Shown piece by piece: positions 1-5,155 of a DNA stretch of 5,155 bases. Location of the stretch: contig NZ_CAMLGT010000259.1 in the NCBI RefSeq assembly GCF_946479605.1, positions 1 to 5,155 on the forward strand. The letters are read 5' to 3'. Position numbers and translations under genes: made by a program. The notes beneath the pieces were generated by a model. It had not been told where the DNA came from, did not search any database, and saw nothing but the letters and a program-made list of their open reading frames with translations. This DNA comes from an uncultured Lacibacter sp. Lineage in GTDB: Bacteria > Bacteroidota > Bacteroidia > Chitinophagales > Chitinophagaceae. Numbering within the stretch: position 1 is the first letter of the stretch; each line of letters starts with the position of its first letter.

Positions 1-1210
1 ATTTAATGATCATCGTCATATTATCCAGGTCAAGTGTTTCCACTTCATCAGATACTTTATGATAGTTTGGTTCGCTATCCATTTTTGATGTAGAGATGGT
101 ATGCGCTGGTACTCCTAAACGTGCAAGCGTTGCATTATCGGAACGATAGAATAAATTCTGGTCGGTGTAAGGATCGGGATAAAACGTAAAACCTGTGCCT
201 TCAAGATTCTTTTGCATAATAGCACCCATATCTGTTTTCTCATAACCGGTAATGTAGGCAGAATTTTTACCCCACTTACTTTCTGTACCAATCATTTCAA
301 TATTGAACATGGCCGCCACTTTTGCAGGATCGAACTGGCGTGAAAAATATTGTGCACCATAACCACCCGACTCTTCTGCAGTAAATGCAGCGAAGATGAT
401 GGTACGTTCATTATTCGCAAGAGCTTTATAATATTTTGCCAGCAGGATAACAGCTGTTGTACCTGCAGCATCATCATTGGCACCATTGAAAATAGAATCA
501 CCATCAACAGGCTTTCCAATTCCAATATGATCGTAGTGGCCGGAGAAGATCACATACTCGTCTTTCTTGCTTTTACCGGGTAATACAGCCACAACATTTG
601 CCAGCTTCTGCTCTGTTATATCATGCTGCGCTTCTATTTTGTACGTTGCAGGATCTTTTGTTGTTAATACAAACACTACATTGTTGCTCATGGCAAACAT
701 CCCCCGTTTGAGTAAAGCAAGACGGCCAAAGTTTTTGCTGTAGCTTGTATCAACCAGCACAAGGTAGTTTTTTCCTGAGCGGATATACTTCTGTGCTTCT
801 GCAAACAGGTTTGCTCCGGCTACAAGTTTTGCTTTTTCATAACCTGCTTTTTCATCAACAGTGATGGATGGCTGCGTAGTAACCACCACAATATTTTTTG
901 CATCTTCTGTCTGTCCATCGATAACAGCAGTTAACCCTTTGAACCTTGGCGATACAATGGTGAACTCCTGCCTGTAACCACCGCTGTTGTTCCATGTTTG
1001 CAAACCAGCTGCTTTAAATTCCGATGCAATAAAATCAGCAGCTTTGTCAATTTCGGGAGAGAATACTCTGCGGCCTTTCATATCATCGGCCGCAAGCACA
1101 CGCTCAATACGCTCCACTTCTTTTGTATTAATGATCTGTTCTGTGCTCGTTTGTGCAAATAAAAACGTGGTTACAAATAACAGTAACCACGTTGATGTAA
1201 TTTTTTTCAT
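1..1210 (-). CDS. Secreted M28-family zinc aminopeptidase/peptidase, 3' end cut by window edge
   Basis: Predicted exported zinc-dependent exopeptidase of family M28, which removes N-terminal residues from peptides; the substrate cannot be read from sequence. The frame gives 403 codons without a stop and continues past the left edge. Residues 1-19 form a signal peptide (MKK, then a hydrophobic WLLLFVTTFLF core, cleavage likely at FA/Q), so it acts in the periplasm or outside the cell. Residues about 25-190 are an N-terminal region with a probable inserted PA-like segment. The catalytic domain follows: GHYDHIG (H225 metal ligand, D227), GANDDAAG (D246 bridging ligand), EESGG (E279 catalytic base, E280 ligand), NIEMIG (E305 at the usual Asp ligand position) and NYHKVSDE (H384 ligand). 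The full set of motifs makes an active enzyme likely. The start at 1210 is chosen because it gives the signal peptide directly. It lies 32 bp after the response regulator gene, so co-transcription is likely. Only a short C-terminal piece should be missing. Family assignment is firm; the exact peptidase type is not. Confidence 0.93.
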   Translation of the reverse strand, partial: MKKITSTWLLLFVTTFLFAQTSTEQIINTKEVERIERVLAADDMKGRRVFSPEIDKAADFIASEFKAAGLQTWNNSGGYRQEFTIVSPRFKGLTAVIDGQTEDAKNIVVVTTQPSITVDEKAGYEKAKLVAGANLFAEAQKYIRSGKNYLVLVDTSYSKNFGRLALLKRGMFAMSNNVVFVLTTKDPATYKIEAQHDITEQKLANVVAVLPGKSKKDEYVIFSGHYDHIGIGKPVDGDSIFNGANDDAAGTTAVILLAKYYKALANNERTIIFAAFTAEESGGYGAQYFSRQFDPAKVAAMFNIEMIGTESKWGKNSAYITGYEKTDMGAIMQKNLEGTGFTFYPDPYTDQNLFYRSDNATLARLGVPAHTISTSKMDSEPNYHKVSDEVETLDLDNMTMIIK

Positions 1211-1242
1211 TCGATAAGGTATTACAATAAATAGTTTGATTT

Positions 1243-1980
1243 TTATAAACTCATCATTTCTTTAAACTTCACCGCCTGTCTGCGGCTCACTTCAATTTTA
1301 TCACCACCATGAATTTCAAGAAGTAATCCGCCATTGAAATAAGGTTCTACTTTTTCAATCATACGCAGGTTTACTATGTGCTTGCGGTTTGCACGGAAAA
1401 ACATTTTTTCATCCAAACGTTCTTCCAGTGCGTTCAATGATTTTAAGATAAGCGGTTTGTTGGGACCAAAATATACTTTGGCATAGTTTCCCACACTTTC
1501 AAACAAGCGGATATCACTTAACTTAACAAACCAGCAGCGTTCACCATCTTTCACAAATACCTGGTCATTTTCGCTCAGCATACTGCGGTTGACCGATACC
1601 GGCTCACCATCAACTGTTGTTTCTTTATCATCTTCTTCCAGCTTATGCAATGCATCTGCCAGGCGTTTCGGTTCAATTGGTTTTAACAGGTAGTCCAGTG
1701 CATTTACTTCAAAGGCACGCAATGCATACTCATCATAAGCGGTTGTAAAGATCACTTCCGGTGTGCGGTCAAGTTCGCTCAACAGGTCAAAGCCTGTTTT
1801 GCCCGGCATCTGTATATCAAGAAAGATCAGGTCCGGATTCAATGCTTCAATTTTTTGTAACCCTTCATCTACATTTGATGCTTCGTCCACCACTTCAATA
1901 TCGGGAAAGTCTGTCAGTAATTTTTTGAGTTCATTCCTGGCCAAACGTTCATCATCAATAATGATTGCTCTTTTGTTCAT
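1243..1980 (-). CDS. LytTR-family response regulator
   Basis: Cytoplasmic DNA-binding response regulator of 245 residues, a normal length for the LytR/AlgR family. The receiver domain (about 3-118) has the acidic pair D9/D10, the phosphoacceptor D55 in FLDIQMPG, the conserved T80 in FTTAYDEYA, and K100-P101 in YLLKP. A linker of about 20 residues leads to a LytTR DNA-binding domain (about 138-243) with the typical FESVGNYAKVY, FFRANRKHIVNL and SRRQAVKFKE segments. LytTR proteins bind pairs of short direct repeats through beta strands and usually activate transcription when phosphorylated. The partner is almost surely the kinase encoded 42 bp upstream on the same strand. Target genes are unknown; the peptidase 32 bp downstream and the pair's own promoter are the nearest candidates. 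No Shine-Dalgarno sequence precedes the ATG. The start is well supported because the receiver begins directly after MNKR. Confidence 0.97.
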   Translation of the reverse strand: MNKRAIIIDDERLARNELKKLLTDFPDIEVVDEASNVDEGLQKIEALNPDLIFLDIQMPGKTGFDLLSELDRTPEVIFTTAYDEYALRAFEVNALDYLLKPIEPKRLADALHKLEEDDKETTVDGEPVSVNRSMLSENDQVFVKDGERCWFVKLSDIRLFESVGNYAKVYFGPNKPLILKSLNALEERLDEKMFFRANRKHIVNLRMIEKVEPYFNGGLLLEIHGGDKIEVSRRQAVKFKEMMSL

Positions 1981-2022
1981 GGCTCGTTATTTTATTCGTA
2001 CAATTTAATCTATTGTTTTCAA

Positions 2023-3078
2023 TTATAACCCGGCGGGCATACTTACCCTTGCTTCCACTTCATTTCCGTTCACATCGCTGATGGAAAAATTAGCCTCATC
2101 ACCAAACATCAGTTTTAACCGGCTTTCGGTGCTGGAAATACCAAACCCATCTGGATTGAAGTTACCATTCAACCTTCCTGTGTTGCGTATCACCAGTTCG
2201 TGATGATCTTTCACAAACTTTGAACTGATCTTTATTTCGCCACCATCAATATTTTTACTGATGCCGTGTTTGATGGCATTCTCCACCAATGTTTGCAGCA
2301 TCATGGGTGGTACCGGTTGCTCCAGTGTATCTTCATCAATATCAAAATTCACTTTCAGTCTTTCTTCAAAACGCATTTGCTCCAGTGCCAGGTAATCTTT
2401 TACAATCCCTAATTCTTTTTCAAAGGGCACTGTTTCCATTTTCTCGGCCTGCATACTGCTGCGGAGAATATTACTCAACTCTGTAATAGCTGTTCTTGCA
2501 CGTGCCGGATTTTCATCAACCAATGCACGGATACCATTGAGTGAGTTAAAAATAAAATGCGGATTGATATGCGCCTTGATCGTTTTCAGTTCAAGTTCTT
2601 TTACCACACTCTGCATCTTTAACGCATCAAGCTGTTGTTTACGGAAAGTTTCAACATAGTGGTAGATAAAATAGATGAGGTTCCAAACCAGTAAAGTTAC
2701 AAATGCATTGATGGCAGAACCAACCAGCAAACGGGTAAAACTATACACCCGTTGTTCCGGCGTAAAAAGATCAAGAATATTAAATAAAGAAAGCGAAATG
2801 AACGGGTACAGCATCGAAAAGGTTAACGTAAGTACCAGGAAGTAAACCACCTGTCGTTCAAATGTTTTTTGCAGCAGGTTAAGTTGTATGATAACCCACC
2901 GCATAAAATGAGTGATGATCAATCCAAGCACAGCAATGAGCAGTGAGCGGAGAACAAAGGGTGCATTAATGTCTCTGTTATAGGTCCAAGCAAAGAAAAA
3001 GTTCATGAGCATGTTGCCGCCCCAGCCCGCCACCTGGCACCACCAATAAGCTCCCATTTTACTGATTCCTTTACGCAT
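2023..3078 (-). CDS. LytS/YehU-type membrane sensor histidine kinase
   Basis: Inner-membrane histidine kinase of 351 residues that should phosphorylate the adjacent LytTR regulator. The N-terminal half has four predicted membrane segments (about 13-32, 42-60, 77-100, 115-140) and no recognisable PAS, Cache or other extracellular sensor domain. A coiled-coil linker (about 141-168) leads to the His_kinase domain with AHINPHFIFNSLN (phosphoacceptor H174), followed by an HATPase domain with N-box LVENAIKHG (N267) and a glycine motif GFGISSTESRLKL (about 311-323). In relatives the last motif is usually GxGLxN, so ISS is a mild departure. The signal may be membrane-borne or sensed by the helices; this is inference. 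The first gene of the minus-strand group. The start is uncertain: M1 is at 3078, but M8 (ATG at 3057) has a better-placed AAAGGA sequence and would give 344 residues. Confidence 0.95.
   Translation of the reverse strand: MRKGISKMGAYWWCQVAGWGGNMLMNFFFAWTYNRDINAPFVLRSLLIAVLGLIITHFMRWVIIQLNLLQKTFERQVVYFLVLTLTFSMLYPFISLSLFNILDLFTPEQRVYSFTRLLVGSAINAFVTLLVWNLIYFIYHYVETFRKQQLDALKMQSVVKELELKTIKAHINPHFIFNSLNGIRALVDENPARARTAITELSNILRSSMQAEKMETVPFEKELGIVKDYLALEQMRFEERLKVNFDIDEDTLEQPVPPMMLQTLVENAIKHGISKNIDGGEIKISSKFVKDHHELVIRNTGRLNGNFNPDGFGISSTESRLKLMFGDEANFSISDVNGNEVEARVSMPAGL
3067..3072 (-). promoter_or_regulatory. Shine-Dalgarno-like AAAGGA before the internal kinase ATG
   Basis: The minus strand reads AAAGGA here, 9 nt ahead of the ATG at 3057. 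This spacing suits ribosome binding. It lies inside the longer kinase reading frame, so it bears on which start is used. Purine-rich hexamers are common and many Bacteroidota genes do without such a site, so it is suggestive only. Confidence 0.3.
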
Positions 3079-3086
3079 AGTATTTA

Positions 3087-3094
3087 CAAATCTA
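3087..3094 (-). promoter_or_regulatory. Alternative -7 box of the kinase operon (TAGATTTG)
   Basis: On the minus strand this reads TAGATTTG, an exact match to TAnnTTTG. No TTTG-like -33 element lies at the usual distance upstream, which weakens it. A start here would fall about 3080-3084, leaving almost no leader for the ATG at 3078 but a leader of about 25 nt for the internal ATG at 3057. Confidence 0.3.
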
Positions 3095-3103
3095 ACCGTT
3101 CAG
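3095..3103 (+). promoter_or_regulatory. Single LytTR-like 9-mer (ACCGTTCAG)
   Basis: ACCGTTCAG fits the published LytTR half-site pattern [TA][AC][CA]GTTN[AG][TG] at every position. A weaker copy, TTCGTTCCG (7 of 9), starts 17 bp further on at 3112, whereas paired sites are usually about 21-22 bp apart start to start. The site lies just upstream of the kinase gene, so self-regulation by the operon's own LytTR protein is possible but unproven. Confidence 0.25.
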
Positions 3104-3121
3104 CATCCGGTTTCGTTCCGC

Positions 3122-3153
3122 TAAAGGTACAAAGGGCAAATAATTTGGGTAAA
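3122..3153 (-). promoter_or_regulatory. Candidate kinase-operon promoter (TTTA, 20 bp, TACCTTTA)
   Basis: Read on the minus strand, TACCTTTA at 3129-3122 is the same eight bases as the candidate -7 box of dxs. TTTA at 3153-3150, one base off the TTTG -33 consensus, lies 20 bp upstream. Transcription would begin near 3115, giving a leader of about 37 nt to the ATG at 3078. It competes with a better -7 match closer to the gene (3087-3094). No experimental support can be seen. Confidence 0.35.
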
Positions 3154-3218
3154 TGGTGCAGAATCATACCTGTTTTACCGCTTCTTTCAACCTTTTTCCG
3201 GTACTGTTGTTACACAAA

Positions 3219-3236
3219 TCAATCTTGTACGATTGA
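3219..3236. repeat. 18-bp inverted repeat, candidate operator upstream of dxs
   Basis: TCAATC and GATTGA form perfect 6-bp arms around the 6-bp spacer TTGTAC. The right end lies 12 bp ahead of the candidate dxs -7 box, and the repeat covers the candidate -33 TTG at 3225-3227. A dimeric helix-turn-helix regulator could bind such a site. It lacks a GC-rich stem or T-tract, so it is not a terminator. The symmetry is seen directly; a role is inference. Confidence 0.4.
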
Positions 3237-3256
3237 CTGTAAGTTTTTTACCTTTA
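3225..3256 (+). promoter_or_regulatory. Candidate dxs promoter (TTG, 21 bp, TACCTTTA)
   Basis: TACCTTTA at 3249-3256 matches the Bacteroidota -7 element TAnnTTTG in all but the last base. A TTG at 3225-3227 lies 21 bp upstream, within the usual spacing for the -33 element. Transcription would begin near 3260-3263, leaving a short leader of roughly 13-16 nt before the ATG at 3276. The match is imperfect and such motifs occur by chance in AT-rich DNA. Confidence 0.4.
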
Positions 3257-3275
3257 CACAATTATTCTGGAAAAT

Positions 3276-5155
3276 ATGGAAATAAAACCCGGTTCCCTGC
3301 TAAGCAAAATTGATTCCCCGGCCGATTTGAAAAAATTACCGATGGATCAATTACCCCAGGTTTGTGATGAGTTGCGCCAGTATATTATAGATGTCGTGAG
3401 TGTGCACGGCGGCCACTTTGGTGCAAGTCTTGGCGTGGTGGAATTATCAACAGCTCTTCATTATGTTTATAATACACCTTACGATCAGCTGGTATGGGAT
3501 GTGGGCCACCAGGCTTACGGTCATAAAATTCTTACCGGCCGTCGTGATAATTTCCACACCAACCGTAAGTACAACGGCATCAGCGGTTTCCCCAAACGCA
3601 GCGAAAGTGAATACGATACATTTGGTGTAGGTCACTCCTCTACTTCAATTTCTGCTGCATTGGGTATGGCCATGGCGGCAAAAATGAAAGGTGAAAACCG
3701 CAAATCAATTGCAGTGATTGGTGATGGTGCCATGACGGCTGGTTTGGCTTTTGAGGCCATGAACCATGCAGGTGTTGCTGACAGCGATGTGCTGATCATC
3801 CTTAACGACAACTGCATGAGCATCGACCCCAATGTTGGTGCATTAAAAGAATACTTAACTGATATTACCACTTCGCCCACTTATAATAAAATCAAGGATG
3901 AAGTGTGGAATGCGTTGGGCAAGCTGCCCGTTGGCAAAACCTTTAGCCGTGAAATGGCGAGCAAGCTGGAACACAGTATCAAAGGTTTTGTAAACAAGAA
4001 CAGCAACTTGTTTGAAGCGTTGAAGCTGCGTTATTTCGGTCCCATTGATGGACACAACATTACCAAGCTGGTTGATACATTAAAAGATCTCAAGAATATT
4101 CCCGGACCTAAACTGCTACACATTGTTACTGTGAAAGGTAAAGGTTACGAGCTGGCAGAAAAAGATCAAACCAAATGGCATGCACCGGGTTTGTTTGATA
4201 AAGTAACCGGTGAGATCCATAAAAAAAGATTCGATACCCCTCAGCCTCCTAAATACCAGGATGTATTTGGACATACCATCATTGAACTGGCAGAGAAGAA
4301 TGAAAAGATCGTGGGTGTTACGCCGGCAATGCCAAGTGGTTCTTCACTCAAATTCATGATGGAGCAAATGCCCCACCGTGCGTTTGACGTGGGTATTTGC
4401 GAACAGCATGCCGTTACGCTCAGTGCAGGTATGGCTACGCAAGGCATGAAAGTATTCTGCAACATCTATTCATCATTTATGCAGCGTGCTTATGATATGG
4501 TGGTGCATGATGTGGCCATTCAAAAACTGCCGGTGATCTTTTGTTTAGACCGTGCAGGCTTGGTGGGTGAAGATGGCCCAACACACCATGGCTGTTACGA
4601 TGTAGCTTATATGCGTTGTGTGCCCAACATGATTGTGGCTGCACCTATGAATGAAGCTGAGTTGCGTGATATGATGTATACTGCTCAACTCGATTCGCAC
4701 ACATTACCCATTTCTATTCGCTATCCACGTGGAGAAGGTGTAATGCCCGAATGGAGAACTGAGATGAAAGAAATGAAGATCGGTAAGGGACGTAAGTTAA
4801 AAGATGGTGAAGGCATTGCGATTCTTTCGTTTGGCCATCCCGGTAACTTTGCAGCAAGCGCCATTCGTGAATTAAAGAACAATGGCATTAACCCTGCACA
4901 CTATGATATGCGTTTTGCCAAACCTATCGATGAAGAATTACTACATGAAGTGTTTGCAAAATTTGATAAAGTGGTAACCATTGAAGATGGAACGGTAGTG
5001 GGTGGTTTTGGCAGTGCAGTATTAGAATTTATGGCTGCACACAACTACAAGGCCGAAGTAAAGATCATGGGTATTCCTGATGAATTGGTAGAACATGGCA
5101 CACCAAAACAACTGTATGAAGAAATTGGTATTGACGCCAACGGTATTGTAAAAAC
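3276..5155 (+). CDS. dxs: 1-deoxy-D-xylulose-5-phosphate synthase, C-terminal end cut by window edge
   Basis: Cytoplasmic thiamine-diphosphate enzyme that joins pyruvate and D-glyceraldehyde 3-phosphate, with loss of CO2, to form 1-deoxy-D-xylulose 5-phosphate. This is the first step of the MEP isoprenoid pathway and also supplies thiamine and pyridoxal synthesis. The window holds 626 full codons with no stop; relatives are about 620-640 residues, so only a few residues should be missing. Visible motifs: HGGHFGASLG (H47), WDVGHQAYGHK, VGHSSTSISA, the cofactor/Mg site GDGAMTAG (G149-G151) through ILNDNCMSI (N179), catalytic E376 in GICEQHAVTLSAG, Y398 and R404 in IYSSFMQRAYD, DRAGLVGEDGPTHHG (from D425), and IRYPRGEG. 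The C-terminal transketolase-like domain begins at about 500. All expected active-site residues are present. Position 180 is Cys where E. coli has Glu (NDNEMSI), outside the core ligands. It is transcribed divergently from the kinase; the ATG has only a weak GGAAAA upstream. Confidence 0.98.
   Translation, partial: MEIKPGSLLSKIDSPADLKKLPMDQLPQVCDELRQYIIDVVSVHGGHFGASLGVVELSTALHYVYNTPYDQLVWDVGHQAYGHKILTGRRDNFHTNRKYNGISGFPKRSESEYDTFGVGHSSTSISAALGMAMAAKMKGENRKSIAVIGDGAMTAGLAFEAMNHAGVADSDVLIILNDNCMSIDPNVGALKEYLTDITTSPTYNKIKDEVWNALGKLPVGKTFSREMASKLEHSIKGFVNKNSNLFEALKLRYFGPIDGHNITKLVDTLKDLKNIPGPKLLHIVTVKGKGYELAEKDQTKWHAPGLFDKVTGEIHKKRFDTPQPPKYQDVFGHTIIELAEKNEKIVGVTPAMPSGSSLKFMMEQMPHRAFDVGICEQHAVTLSAGMATQGMKVFCNIYSSFMQRAYDMVVHDVAIQKLPVIFCLDRAGLVGEDGPTHHGCYDVAYMRCVPNMIVAAPMNEAELRDMMYTAQLDSHTLPISIRYPRGEGVMPEWRTEMKEMKIGKGRKLKDGEGIAILSFGHPGNFAASAIRELKNNGINPAHYDMRFAKPIDEELLHEVFAKFDKVVTIEDGTVVGGFGSAVLEFMAAHNYKAEVKIMGIPDELVEHGTPKQLYEEIGIDANGIVK

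Larger units (their letters stand above)
3079..3275. promoter_or_regulatory. Divergent intergenic region between the kinase gene and dxs
   Basis: This 197-bp stretch separates two genes transcribed away from each other, so it must hold at least one promoter for each direction. It contains candidate Bacteroidota-type -7 boxes on both strands, an inverted repeat and a LytTR-like 9-mer, listed separately. I see no open frame, tRNA-like fold or riboswitch-like conservation in it. That it is regulatory follows from gene orientation; the individual sites are inferred from motif matches. Confidence 0.8.

Noticed and set aside
292..525. Minus-strand open frame of 77 codons rich in Met and Leu
   Set aside because: It is a shifted frame within the peptidase gene, over the region coding for the EESGG and NDDAAG motifs.
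1201..1207. Run of seven T at the start of the peptidase gene as a phase-variation tract
   Set aside because: It simply encodes the Lys-Lys-Ile after Met in a normal signal peptide and is too short to suggest slippage switching.
350..1217. Short plus-strand open frames at 350-583 and 987-1217
   Set aside because: Both lie opposite the M28 peptidase frame, which has a signal peptide and all catalytic motifs; these are shadows.
1211..1242. Possible terminator between the regulator and peptidase genes
   Set aside because: The 32 bp are AT-rich but show no stem able to form a stable hairpin; read-through is more likely.
1763..2486. Plus-strand open frames at 1763-2008 and 2289-2486
   Set aside because: They are antisense to the response regulator and kinase and have no recognisable features.
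3447..4465. Several open frames of 62-82 codons on the minus strand inside dxs
   Set aside because: They lie antisense to a strongly conserved gene, have low-complexity compositions typical of shadow frames, and show no domain motif or upstream signal.
1..5155. A previously undescribed multi-gene system (defence, mobile element, CRISPR or similar)
   Set aside because: All four genes belong to well-known families with intact motifs, and the only non-coding stretch above 100 bp is explained as a divergent promoter region.

Overview
This window looks like ordinary chromosomal DNA from a member of the Bacteroidota, perhaps of the Chitinophagaceae type. The reasons are promoter-like elements of the TAnnTTTG class instead of TTGACA/TATAAT, weak or missing Shine-Dalgarno sequences, a LytS-type kinase paired with a LytTR regulator, and an exported peptidase whose signal peptide ends in FAQ. 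The lineage is inferred; no rRNA or other marker is present.

Layout: three genes lie on the minus strand, read from about 3078 down to the left edge. They are a membrane sensor histidine kinase (2023-3078), a LytTR-family response regulator (1243-1980) and a secreted M28-type zinc peptidase (cut by the left edge, start at 1210). The gaps are 42 and 32 bp with no visible terminator, so one transcript is plausible. On the plus strand, dxs starts at 3276 and runs off the right edge. The 197-bp divergent region (3079-3275) holds the candidate promoters for both directions, an 18-bp inverted repeat and one LytTR-like 9-mer.

How the genes work together: the kinase and regulator should form a two-component phosphorelay from the cytoplasmic membrane to DNA. 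The peptidase may be under the same transcriptional control, but its link to the signal is only positional. Dxs makes 1-deoxy-D-xylulose 5-phosphate for isoprenoid, thiamine and pyridoxal synthesis and shares only the intergenic region with the others.

I found no RNA genes, mobile elements, CRISPR arrays or clear terminators, and no undescribed multi-gene system. The points most worth a second look are a Glu in place of the usual metal-binding Asp in the peptidase, an uncertain start for the kinase, and the regulatory elements of the divergent region.
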